Part shown: positions 6,366-14,678 of the stretch, piece by piece
Layout of the letters: each line of letters opens with the position of its first letter
Position numbering within the stretch: position 1 is the stretch's first letter
Assembly (NCBI GenBank): GCA_038238245.1
Contig: JBBRXX010000002.1
Span: 1-64,000, forward strand
Length of the DNA stretch: 64,000 bases
Reading direction: 5' to 3'
Source: DASQHW01 sp038238245
GTDB taxonomy: Bacteria; Actinomycetota; Acidimicrobiia; IMCC26256; PALSA-610
The notes under the pieces: generated by a model
The model's database searches: none
Told to the model about the DNA's origin: nothing
The model's input: only the letters and a program-made list of their open reading frames with translations
Made by a program: the position numbers and the translations under genes

Positions 6366-8732
6366 TCACCCGACGGCCGTGTTGTTGAAGATCGCGCGGT
6401 ACGGCCTGCACGGTTGGTTGCGCAGGCTCGGGCACGGCGGGCTCGGCGTCGGCACACTCACGCCGGGAACGATCGGCAGGACGAGGCTCGACGGCATGGA
6501 CGGGGAGAAGGCGATCGAGACGTTCGCGCTGGGGTTCGGTGTTGTCTGACCGAAGGACCACACTGGTTGGCTGCCGTTCGGCGCGGCGATCGTTACTCGG
6601 ATGCGCGAGCCGACACGGTACGCGTGGCCCTGGTAGTAGAGCGGGACGACGACCTTGACGAACTGCCCGGCCGGCATGGGTGAAGCGTCGCCCGCCGTAA
6701 AGGTGGGAATCGGCTCGAGTGCCGTGGTCGGCCGCTTGAACATGTTGGTCGAGTCCGTCGAGAGCTTGCGCTCGCTCGCGCGGATCCAGCCGTTCTGGAC
6801 GAAGGTCTCGTTCCCGTCGGGACGTACTTCGCTGATGGTGGCTTGCAGATCGACGTCGGGGGTCGCTGATCGCACCCAGAGGTTGACGGCGCCGCTTCCG
6901 ATGACCGTGTTGTTCGCCGTGAATGGCGCGGAGACGTACGAGACCGCGGTGCCCGACGGATTCTGCTGCCAGTTCCATTGCCACTGGGACGCGTTGCCCC
7001 ACAACCCGCCGCCACCGGTGTTGCTCCCGTAGTTGGTGAGTGGAAGGGCGTGCGCGTTCGCGCTGAACCAGTTGACCCCCGAGCTTGTCGGCGGCGAATT
7101 GCGGAGCACTCCAGGTGAACTGAAGTACCAGGTGCGCGCGGTGGTGCCCGGGATGGGGAGGGACGCGAAGTCCTTCGCATATCCGGGATAGGGGTTGCCC
7201 GGGTCCGAGCTTCCAAGGGGCGGCGACTTGCCGGCGCCGTTGTCGAACAACACTCGAACGCGCGGGAGCTGATCGAATTTGGCGAGGGCGTCGCTGTACG
7301 TCAGTTTCGATTGAATCGGGTCGGCCGGCAGCAGGACCACGTCTGACTGCGGGAGGCCCATCGCCGCCTGGTAGATCAGCGGTGCGGCCGCCCGGGGGAT
7401 TGCCGCATTCTCGAACGGCGCTCGGTGCGCGACGAACAGTTGCAAGAAGTCGTACCAACGATTGAAGGTCTGCGGGTCGAGCGAATCGATATGCGCGCCG
7501 TTGGTGAAGGTGAACCACTTCCGGGTCGTCCCGGTGAAGTGCCGGACCAGTTCCGGGCAGTGTCCGCCCGTCTGTTCGTCCTCCCACTGACAGGCCATGA
7601 ACACCGGCACGTTGATCTTGTGCACGAAGGTGACGGGGTCGAGCGGGTCGGCGACCGCTGCGTCATAGTGAGAGTTCGCCGCGATCTTCGCGTTCAGATC
7701 GGCGGCCTCGCCGTGGAGCATCTGGTTGCGCTCGCACGTCCGATCGCCATCTTGGATCTTCTGGTATGCCCATGGCTGTCCGCCGTCGGCGGTGGCCGGC
7801 TTGGCCTCCTGCTGGCGCTGCTGCGCCCAGGCAACCGCAAAGCCGGTGTTGAGGATGCCGCCCGGATAGAGCGTCGTCGCCGTGGCGTCGAGGACTGAAA
7901 GCGGCGAGATCGCCTCGAGGGACGGCGGGCGGAGCTGTGCCGTGAACAGCTGGCTGATTCCCCCGTAGGAGATCCCCATCATCCCGACCTTGTGATCGCG
8001 CACCCATGATTGGCGTGCGATTGTCTCGATGACGTCGTATCCGTCGAGGCCTTGAAGCGGTTCGAAGAAATCGAAGGCGCCACCCGAGCAGCCGGTGCCG
8101 CGCATGTTCACGTCGACGACGGCGAAGCCCATCAGGTTCGCGAGGACGGCGATGCCGCTGTCCGGGCCGGCCGGGTTGGCGTATCCGTAACCGGAATATT
8201 CGATCAGGGTCGGGTACGGCGGAGCGTACGCCGGGCCACTTGGAATAGGTATGCCCGGAGGCAGACCGGGCTCGCCCGCCGGGCTTGTCGGCGGGTGCAC
8301 GTTGATGGCGAGCTTCGTCCCGTCGCGGGTTTTGAGGTATGTGTATCCGTTGGACGAGATGGTTTGGTTGTAGACCCCCGGATCCCACGGCGCCGCCTGG
8401 TCGGAGTGCACCGTGAGTGGTCCCGATCGCAGCCCATCAGAATTTCTGCGTACGCGGTAACCACTGGCCGGCGGCACGTTCCGGAACAGCAGCCCGCCGA
8501 GCGAGTTGGTGCTCTGGGTCTTGAGGATCTGTCCCGCTGGGGTGAGGAGCGACATCGAAGTGTTGGGTGCGGCGTCGATGACATATACCTGGTGGGCGCT
8601 CTCGAACGCGTGAAAGCCCTGCGTTGCGGCCGAAGTTGGGGTGGCGGTCGTCAGGGCAACGAGAAGCGCAATGCTCATCAACATCGCAAATGCCCGCGCG
8701 CTTCTCAGTGTGGTCGGTCGCGTTCTCGACAT
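6366..8732 (-). CDS. Secreted CocE/NonD-type (S15) hydrolase
   Basis: The 788-residue protein has an N-terminal signal peptide (basic start, hydrophobic core FAMLMSIALLVALTTA, cleavage near TSA-A). The alpha/beta-hydrolase part has MMGISYGG with nucleophile Ser255, a candidate acid in FMACQWEDEQTGG and a His in TNGAHIDS. A C-terminal jelly-roll (PepX_C, PF08530) is shown by NLWVRSATPDVDLQATISEV. This is the X-prolyl dipeptidyl-peptidase/cocaine esterase superfamily; exported members hydrolyse esters or amides, substrate unknown. The ATG at 8730-8732 follows AGGAAGG with a longish spacer; a reading to 8936 would put 68 Arg-rich residues before the signal peptide. An extra 130-residue region separates signal peptide and hydrolase core. 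Confidence 0.88.
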   Translation of the reverse strand: MSRTRPTTLRSARAFAMLMSIALLVALTTATPTSAATQGFHAFESAHQVYVIDAAPNTSMSLLTPAGQILKTQSTNSLGGLLFRNVPPASGYRVRRNSDGLRSGPLTVHSDQAAPWDPGVYNQTISSNGYTYLKTRDGTKLAINVHPPTSPAGEPGLPPGIPIPSGPAYAPPYPTLIEYSGYGYANPAGPDSGIAVLANLMGFAVVDVNMRGTGCSGGAFDFFEPLQGLDGYDVIETIARQSWVRDHKVGMMGISYGGISQLFTAQLRPPSLEAISPLSVLDATATTLYPGGILNTGFAVAWAQQRQQEAKPATADGGQPWAYQKIQDGDRTCERNQMLHGEAADLNAKIAANSHYDAAVADPLDPVTFVHKINVPVFMACQWEDEQTGGHCPELVRHFTGTTRKWFTFTNGAHIDSLDPQTFNRWYDFLQLFVAHRAPFENAAIPRAAAPLIYQAAMGLPQSDVVLLPADPIQSKLTYSDALAKFDQLPRVRVLFDNGAGKSPPLGSSDPGNPYPGYAKDFASLPIPGTTARTWYFSSPGVLRNSPPTSSGVNWFSANAHALPLTNYGSNTGGGGLWGNASQWQWNWQQNPSGTAVSYVSAPFTANNTVIGSGAVNLWVRSATPDVDLQATISEVRPDGNETFVQNGWIRASERKLSTDSTNMFKRPTTALEPIPTFTAGDASPMPAGQFVKVVVPLYYQGHAYRVGSRIRVTIAAPNGSQPVWSFGQTTPNPSANVSIAFSPSMPSSLVLPIVPGVSVPTPSPPCPSLRNQPCRPYRAIFNNTAVG

Positions 8733-8878
8733 CTCGTCCCGCCTTCCTGGACGCCCAGATTGCGCCCCGTAGGTGCCGAACCGCGTCCGTGCTGCATCTT
8801 GCAAGCGTTGGGCGAGGCGGGCGCACGACATCACGGCCCCCGTCGAACCAGGCCGACGATACCCAACAATTTGGACGT

Positions 8879-11800
8879 CTAATCGACGTCTCGGCGGCGG
8901 CAACGCGTTGTGAGCTCGTCGATGCGCGCAGCCCACGGGGCGACGGCCGGGTGCGTGCAGCGGGCGCGTGCTCGGTCGAGCAATGCCAGCGCCCGCGCGA
9001 GATTCTCGGGTCCGCCCAGCCGGCTGTTCATCACGGCCTCGTCGTAGTCGACCATGAGGAGGAGGCCTTCGGAGCCTTGCTCGCCGAGGACGCGGCGAGC
9101 TTCATCGAACCATCTGCGCGCCTCGTCGATCCGGCCGTCGAGCGCGCACAGGATCGCAAGGATCCAGCGGCCGTCGGTGTCGGGATAGCGCACGTCGGGC
9201 TCGACGACCTTGGTGCGCACGTTGCGTTCGAGGAGGTTGAGCTCGTCGGTGCGTTCGAGCGCCCACAAGGAATGCGCGAGGAACCACAGGATGATCGGAT
9301 AGTTCGGCGCCCACGCGCCGGCTCGCTCGACCGCCGGTGCGAGCTCGCGAAGCACCGCCATCGCCTCGTCCGCATTGCCTTCCTGTGCGAGCAGCATCCC
9401 GCGCAGCGCGGTGATCGCGATCCATGCCCAACGCACGTCGGGCGCATCGCTGTACGGGGCGAGCCCCGAGAGCGCGGCCGACGGGAGGAGCTCGCCCCGC
9501 CCGATCGCCTGGCCCGCGAACGCCGCCGCCAATTGAAAGGCGGCATTTGATGTCTCCGAGATGCGGGGCAAGAGCTCGAACCCTTCATCGAGACACCTCT
9601 GCCCATCGTCGTACTCGCCGAGCACCCAGTGGACCCGCACCAGCAACGCGAGGCCGAAGACGGCCGACGGCATCACACCGCACGCGCGCGCCTCCGCGAC
9701 ACCCTCGTGCAGGCAGTCGCGCAGCTCGGGTTGCGCGCCGAGTACCCAGAGGGCAAACCACCGATAGCCACCGGTCGGGGGCGCGGCCTCGAGGACGCGT
9801 TCAGCTTCGGCGCGGGAGCTGAGGTAGACCATCGCGGAGGTCGAATAACCGAGTGTCGATGTCAACATCACGTCCGTTGGCGGCAGCGTGCGAACGAACT
9901 CGAGCAACGCTCGACGCTCCGGCGTGTCGAGCGGGATACCGGGATGTTCGGGATCTTCGAATTCGCGCTGCGCGAGCTCGTAGCCGCGCAGCAATGCATA
10001 GGTGGAGTCGCGACGCTCGGGCCGGAGCCATGCTCGGGCGACGTTCGCGAGGTCCCAGGCGAGACGCTCGTCGTCGAGCAGCCCGCACTCGGCCGCGAGG
10101 CGCGTCACCACATCGCACGCGATGTCGTCACCTTCGGCCGACCGGATCAGCTCGCCCGCCGAGCGCACCGTTCGCAGCACCTGCTCCGAGCCAAGATTGG
10201 CGAACACGGCCGCTTGGGCGCGTCGCCGGTGGAGCATCAGTTCGCGTTCGTCACCTTCGCCGAGCAGCTCGAGCGCCACCCCGAGGGCGTCGTACTCCTC
10301 GCGTCGCGCGTAGCGGCGCGCGGCGTCGTCGGCCGCGGCAACCGCGTAGGGCACGCCTTGTTCGGCGTTCGGTAGTGCCGCGCTGCGGTGGTAGTGGCGG
10401 GCGAGCGTCGCCGCCTGTTCGGGCGTGGGTGTGCCGCGCAGCTGTTTCTCGAGCGCGGTCGCGATTGCGCGATGCATGCGCACCTGGCGGCTTGGATTCA
10501 GCTCCTCGACGAGCGCGTGGCGGAACAGCGCATGGGTAAAGGTGTACTGGTCGAACGTGTCGGTGGCGCGCACGATTCGTGCCGCGAGCGCGGCATCGAT
10601 TGCGTCCAGCGCATCCGTCTCTTCGAGGTCGGCGACCTCGGCCGCGATCGGCAACGGGAATCCCACCTCGAACAGCGCACCCACCGAGAGAAGCGCATTG
10701 GTGGCGACGGGCAGCCGCGAGAGCCGGCGACCGATCACGTCGCGGATCCCGGCGGGGACACCGAGATCGGCGATCGATCCCGCGACCGTCCAGGCGCCCG
10801 CCTCGAATCGGAGCTCGCCTTCGTCGACGAGGTGCAGGATCGTCTCGCGCAAGAAGAACGGATTGCCTTCGGTCTCGGCCGCCAGCATCGTGGCCAGCTC
10901 GTGTGGGACATCGTGCTCCGCCATCCGTTCCAGCAACGCCTGCACATCCGAGACGTCGAGTCCCGACAACATCACCCGCGTCGGTTCGACCTCGCGTTGC
11001 ATCACGGCGAGCGCTTGTGCAAACGGATGGCGACGGTCGAGGTCGGTCTCGCGGTAGGTGCCGACCACGAGCATCGGTGCGCGCCGCGCGGTTCGACTGA
11101 CGGCGCGCAGCATGCCAACGGTCGCGTCGTCGGCCCAGTGCAGGTCGTCGACGACGAGCACCACGGGCGCGGCGGCGCTGAGTCGCAGCAACATCTGGCC
11201 GACCGCGTCGTGCAGGCGGGCGATCTCCGCGTCGCCCGGTACGCCGAGCGGCTCACCCACGTCGGGCAGCACGTCGACGACACCGGGCACCATGCGCGCC
11301 ACCACCGCCGCTTCCGCGCAAAGGATGTCCGCGACGTGCTCGGCCGGACTACGTCGTACCCAGTCCGCGATCGCCTCGACGAACGGCGCATTCGCAACGA
11401 CGTCGCCATCGTGACATCCGCCGAACAGCACGACACCACCACCCGGTCGTACGACCTGCTCACAAAGCTCTTCGACGAGGCGCGTCTTGCCGATTCCCGG
11501 CTCTCCCGCGACGAGCACGAGGCCGCCCTTGCCCTGCGCGGCTGCCTGCCACGCATCGGTGAGCAGTTCGCGTTCGCGTTCGCGACCGACGTACGGCGTC
11601 GACGTCCGCAGCACCCGGCCGCGGTGTACCGGTTCCCATTGCACCGCCCACACTTCCAGTGCGTCGGGAAGGCCTTTCAGCGTCATGGACCCGCGCGACT
11701 CGAGCTGGTGGTCCGCCCGCCCTCGTGCCAACAAGCGCACGAGATCGGCGAGAAGGATCTGTCCCGGCTCCGCGACCGCGCAGAGGCGCGCGGCTTCGAT

Positions 11801-12136
11801 CACGGGCGTCCCGAAGCAGTCGCCATTCTCGAACGTCACGTCGCCGGCCGACAGCCCGACGCGCATCGCCAGCCCGACACCCTCGCGACCACCGAACCGG
11901 CCGAGCGTCTGTTGCATGGCCACCGCCGCCGACAAGGCCTCGGCCGCGCCTGCGAATGCCACCAGCACGCCGTCACCGAGGCCCTTGATGACGTTGCCAC
12001 CGTGCGTGGCCGCTTGCTCGGTGAGCAGCGTGTCGTGCGCCCGCCGGAGCTCCTCGGCGCGCTCCTCGCCGAGGCGCACGCGCGTCTCGGTGGAGCCGAC
12101 CAGGTCGGTGATCAGGATCGTCGCGGTCTGCGCCAT
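8879..12136 (-). CDS. Class III cyclase-AAA-TPR regulatory protein
   Basis: A 1085-residue cytoplasmic protein in three parts. Residues 1-170 form a class III nucleotide cyclase domain with both metal Asp residues (D11 in ITDLVGS, D55 in GLGDG), but the transition-state motif reads GTPVIEAARL, so the usual Asn of VNxAARL is Ile. Residues 180-500 are a STAND-type ATPase with Walker A GEPGIGKT (211-218) and Walker B VVLVVDDLHWADD. The rest is helical repeat of TPR type. No LuxR HTH is present at the end. Many such proteins occur in mycobacteria and other actinobacteria, probably acting as signal-responsive scaffolds; ligand and partners are unknown. The ATG at 12134-12136 follows GGGGGA. Catalytic activity is doubtful given the missing Asn. 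Confidence 0.85.
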   Translation of the reverse strand: MAQTATILITDLVGSTETRVRLGEERAEELRRAHDTLLTEQAATHGGNVIKGLGDGVLVAFAGAAEALSAAVAMQQTLGRFGGREGVGLAMRVGLSAGDVTFENGDCFGTPVIEAARLCAVAEPGQILLADLVRLLARGRADHQLESRGSMTLKGLPDALEVWAVQWEPVHRGRVLRTSTPYVGRERERELLTDAWQAAAQGKGGLVLVAGEPGIGKTRLVEELCEQVVRPGGGVVLFGGCHDGDVVANAPFVEAIADWVRRSPAEHVADILCAEAAVVARMVPGVVDVLPDVGEPLGVPGDAEIARLHDAVGQMLLRLSAAAPVVLVVDDLHWADDATVGMLRAVSRTARRAPMLVVGTYRETDLDRRHPFAQALAVMQREVEPTRVMLSGLDVSDVQALLERMAEHDVPHELATMLAAETEGNPFFLRETILHLVDEGELRFEAGAWTVAGSIADLGVPAGIRDVIGRRLSRLPVATNALLSVGALFEVGFPLPIAAEVADLEETDALDAIDAALAARIVRATDTFDQYTFTHALFRHALVEELNPSRQVRMHRAIATALEKQLRGTPTPEQAATLARHYHRSAALPNAEQGVPYAVAAADDAARRYARREEYDALGVALELLGEGDERELMLHRRRAQAAVFANLGSEQVLRTVRSAGELIRSAEGDDIACDVVTRLAAECGLLDDERLAWDLANVARAWLRPERRDSTYALLRGYELAQREFEDPEHPGIPLDTPERRALLEFVRTLPPTDVMLTSTLGYSTSAMVYLSSRAEAERVLEAAPPTGGYRWFALWVLGAQPELRDCLHEGVAEARACGVMPSAVFGLALLVRVHWVLGEYDDGQRCLDEGFELLPRISETSNAAFQLAAAFAGQAIGRGELLPSAALSGLAPYSDAPDVRWAWIAITALRGMLLAQEGNADEAMAVLRELAPAVERAGAWAPNYPIILWFLAHSLWALERTDELNLLERNVRTKVVEPDVRYPDTDGRWILAILCALDGRIDEARRWFDEARRVLGEQGSEGLLLMVDYDEAVMNSRLGGPENLARALALLDRARARCTHPAVAPWAARIDELTTRCRRRDVD

Positions 12137-12596
12137 GGGTCCCCCGGCGCGCAGGCTACGTCGAGCGGCGCCGCAGATCTCGGGGAACATCCAGGCGCGA
12201 CGGCGCGGTCCGCGGCCCGGCGCCGAGATTCCATTCCTTGCCCGCGAGCTGCGCAACCCCCAGGTTGGGTCCCGAAGCCGCACAGCCGGTCGGCGTGTGC
12301 GGACGGAACCGGCACGCTGACGTCCACTCCCAGGCGTTGCCCTTTGCCGCGGTGGCGGGCACAAGCGAAACACGCGCCTGAGTCCCTTCATCCTGTCCGC
12401 ACGTGGCCAAAGGTGAGGTGACGAATACAACAGTCACGATCGTCGCGATCGAGCGACCGCGTGCGTAGCGCTTGGGACTTCGCCGGGCCCGGGAGGCTGC
12501 GAAGTTTAGGTGGCTGTCACCACGTCTCGGTCATTTCATGCGATCCTCTCGAGAGTAAGTCGCCGGGTCGTCGCCCGGTATGACCGGGGGGTGCAT
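12137..12596. other. Divergent intergenic region
   Basis: These 460 bases separate the cyclase/AAA gene from a plus-strand membrane-protein gene, so both promoters must lie here. I see no convincing consensus promoter pair and no RNA structure. A minus-strand frame (12156-12437) with coding-like third-position GC is listed separately as a weak candidate. Confidence 0.4.
12156..12437 (-). CDS. Possible small exported protein
   Basis: A 93-codon frame with a GTG start (12437) whose first residues, VVFVTSPLATC, end like a lipobox (L-A-T-C). The frame remains open upstream and reads KRYARGRSIATIV before the GTG, which would complete a lipoprotein signal peptide, but no ATG, GTG or TTG is available there. 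The rest contains KGNAWEWTSACRFRPHTPTGC and EWNLGAG and shows high GC in third positions. It may be a real small lipoprotein with an unusual start, a decayed gene, or chance. No family is recognised. Confidence 0.25.
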   Translation of the reverse strand: MTVVFVTSPLATCGQDEGTQARVSLVPATAAKGNAWEWTSACRFRPHTPTGCAASGPNLGVAQLAGKEWNLGAGPRTAPSRLDVPRDLRRRST

Positions 12597-13253
12597 ATGG
12601 ACGAGTCCAAGTGGGAGCGCTACGCGGCCCTGGGTGGCATCTGGTTCGTCGTGCTGAATGTCATCGGCGCGTTCCTGCCGGGCGCACCACCGTCGACGGA
12701 TGACTCGCCGGAGAAGATCGCGAAGTACTTCAGCGATCACTCGGGTGGGATCAAGATGACCTTGTTCCTCGGCGGTCTGGGCATGATCGGGTTGCTGTGG
12801 TGGTTCGGGTCGCTGTGGCGGCTGATGGTCGCCGCGGAGGACAGCCGTCCACGTATGGCTGTCGTCGCGCTGGGCGGGCTCACCCTCGGTATGGCGATGG
12901 CATTGGCCTCGGGCGCGGTCACGTCCGCGGTTGCGTTGCAGCACGAGGATGTCGCCGGCGGAGCGAAGTTCTTCTACATCCTCTCGCTCGTGCTGATTGC
13001 CAGCGCAGGATTCGGGATCGTGGCCCACATCGCCGCGGTGACGTCCTTGTCGTACCGCAAGAAGATTTTCGCACCGTGGATCAACATCGTCGGCTGGGTC
13101 GCCGCGCTCTTGTTCCTCATCGGGACGATCGGGTCGGTGAGCGACGCCAATGCGTTGGGTTTCATCGGTCTCGTCGGGTTCCTGGCGTGGTGCGTGTGGA
13201 TCGTGGTCGTCAGCCTCAATATGTGGAATCGCACTGCGCCTGCCGCGACATAA
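12597..13253 (+). CDS. Multi-pass membrane protein, unknown function
   Basis: The 218-residue protein starts MDESKWERYAALGG and has about six hydrophobic segments: near residues 14-34, 53-75, 84-108, 118-141, 150-170 and 178-200. Between the first and second is a short hydrophilic loop, PPSTDDSPEKIAKYFSDHSGG, probably exposed outside. The pattern resembles small actinobacterial membrane proteins of unknown function in which four to six helices form one bundle. The ATG at 12597 follows a G-rich stretch at 12586-12592. A longer reading from 12510 adds 29 basic residues with no support. No partner gene is evident. Confidence 0.75.
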   Translation: MDESKWERYAALGGIWFVVLNVIGAFLPGAPPSTDDSPEKIAKYFSDHSGGIKMTLFLGGLGMIGLLWWFGSLWRLMVAAEDSRPRMAVVALGGLTLGMAMALASGAVTSAVALQHEDVAGGAKFFYILSLVLIASAGFGIVAHIAAVTSLSYRKKIFAPWINIVGWVAALLFLIGTIGSVSDANALGFIGLVGFLAWCVWIVVVSLNMWNRTAPAAT

Positions 13254-13295
13254 GAGCCGGCGATCGTCGCCACACGGGCCGCCGCGTCGGACGGA

Positions 13296-13712
13296 TCAAA
13301 GGCGGATCAAGCCGAGACCTTGCTGGCAGTGTGGCCCGCCCCAGTGCTCGACGATCTGTCCGTCGCGGATGCGCAGGATCGCCGTGCCGTTGATCTCGAC
13401 CGGCTCGCCGGACGGAGGCACGTCGTAGAACGCGGTTCCCGTATGCGTGCCTTTCACCGTCCAGTTCGACACGACGAGATCGTCCGACTCGACGAGGAGG
13501 TTCACCAGGAACGTCATGTCGGGGAACGCCGACCGTGCCTGTTGCCACCAGTGTTGCTCGTCGCCGCGGACGTCACAGCCGACGCGCTCGGGGCTCACGC
13601 GTTCGGTGACATGACTGACGAAGTCGTCGGCCCAGAATTCGAACACGGCCTCGGTGTTGCCCGAATCCATTGCGGCGCTGTACTTGCCGAGCAGGCGCAG
13701 GTTCTCTGACAT
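13296..13712 (-). CDS. SnoaL-like ester cyclase family protein
   Basis: The 138-residue protein starts MSENLRLLGKY and has the NTF2/SnoaL fold signature: EAVFEFWADDFVSHV after the first helices, ARSAFPDMTFLVNLLVESDDLVVSNWTVKGTHTG in the central sheet and GTAILRIRDGQIVEHWG at the end. SnoaL-type proteins (PF07366/PF12680) include polyketide cyclases and many small-molecule binding proteins of unknown activity. No polyketide genes are near, so no cyclase role should be assumed. The ATG (13710-13712) has AAGG just before it. The gene converges with the membrane-protein gene, and an extension to 13892 would overlap the neighbouring N-acetyltransferase start. Confidence 0.8.
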   Translation of the reverse strand: MSENLRLLGKYSAAMDSGNTEAVFEFWADDFVSHVTERVSPERVGCDVRGDEQHWWQQARSAFPDMTFLVNLLVESDDLVVSNWTVKGTHTGTAFYDVPPSGEPVEINGTAILRIRDGQIVEHWGGPHCQQGLGLIRL

Positions 13713-13787
13713 CCGCCTTGTGTAGCACGCTCGGGGCGCGATCGTCACGAAACCGCACGATTCGAATGTGATGCCTAGCCTGTCGAC

Positions 13788-14678
13788 ATGGGCAAGACCG
13801 TCGATGCTGTACGCGATGCATACTTGGCCAGGCTCGGTCTCGATGCAGCGCCGACGTCGGTCGAAGCGCTGTTCTCGATCCACCGCGCGCACGTCGAGCG
13901 CGTGGCGTACGAGACGCTATGGATTCACCTCGGCGAGCGCTGGAGCGTCGATGCATCCGAATCAACGGTCCGCATCGCCACCCGCGGGCGCGGGGGGTAC
14001 TGCTTCCATTTGAACGGTGCCCTCAGCGAGCTGTTGCGTGCGCTGGGCTACGACGTCGTACGCCACATCGGTGCCGTGCACGGGCCGGATGGCGCGACCG
14101 AGGCCAACATGGCGAACCATCTCGTGCTCACGGTCCACGACCTTTCGACCCACGCGAATCCGAACGGCGTCTGGTACGTCGACGTCGGTCTCGGCGACGC
14201 GTTGCACGAGCCTCTCCCGCTGATCGCCGGGTCGTACGACCAGGGACCGTTTCGTCTCGTGCTCGAAGAGACGCCCGGCGGGGCGGGCGACTGGGATCTG
14301 ATCCACGACCCCGCGGGGTGGTTCGCCGGCATGTCCTGGCGGTCCGAGCCTGCCGAGATCGACGCCTTTGCGGAGCGTCACGCGTGGTTTTCGACATCAC
14401 CTGATTCGGGGTTCGTGAAGGTTCTGACGGTGCAGCGCCGCGACGCGACCGGCGTCGACGTGCTGCGCGGCCTGTCGCTCACGCGGATCGGCGAGGGCGC
14501 GGGCGAATCGACGCTCACGACCAAAGGCGAGCTGACCGATGCACTCGGCGACCTCTTCGGCCTCGATGTCGGGCATGTCAGCGAACAAGCGCGCGAGGTC
14601 CTCTGGCAGAAGCTGCATCGCGCGCACGACGCATGGGAGGCTGAGCGGCGCAGAGCCGGCGAGACGCGCGGCGTCTAG
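13788..14678 (+). CDS. nat: Arylamine N-acetyltransferase
   Basis: The 296-residue protein matches arylamine N-acetyltransferase (PF00797) with the full Cys-His-Asp triad: Cys72 in RGRGGYCFHLN, His111 in NMANHLVLTV and Asp132 in WYVDVGLGD. The N-terminal helical part AYLARLGLDAAPTSVEALFSIHRAHVERVAYET is also typical. The enzyme moves an acetyl (or other acyl) group from CoA to arylamines or hydrazines; in mycobacteria the homologue lies in a cholesterol-degradation cluster, but no such genes adjoin here. The ATG at 13788 is preceded by a weak site. The stop shares the palindrome CTAG with the stop of the convergent cyclase gene. Confidence 0.93.
   Translation: MGKTVDAVRDAYLARLGLDAAPTSVEALFSIHRAHVERVAYETLWIHLGERWSVDASESTVRIATRGRGGYCFHLNGALSELLRALGYDVVRHIGAVHGPDGATEANMANHLVLTVHDLSTHANPNGVWYVDVGLGDALHEPLPLIAGSYDQGPFRLVLEETPGGAGDWDLIHDPAGWFAGMSWRSEPAEIDAFAERHAWFSTSPDSGFVKVLTVQRRDATGVDVLRGLSLTRIGEGAGESTLTTKGELTDALGDLFGLDVGHVSEQAREVLWQKLHRAHDAWEAERRRAGETRGV

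Noticed and set aside
10388..12421. Long plus-strand frame (677 codons) antisense to the cyclase-AAA gene
   Set aside because: High-GC DNA gives long open frames opposite real genes. It has no motif or ribosome site, and the minus-strand protein has clear Walker and cyclase motifs.
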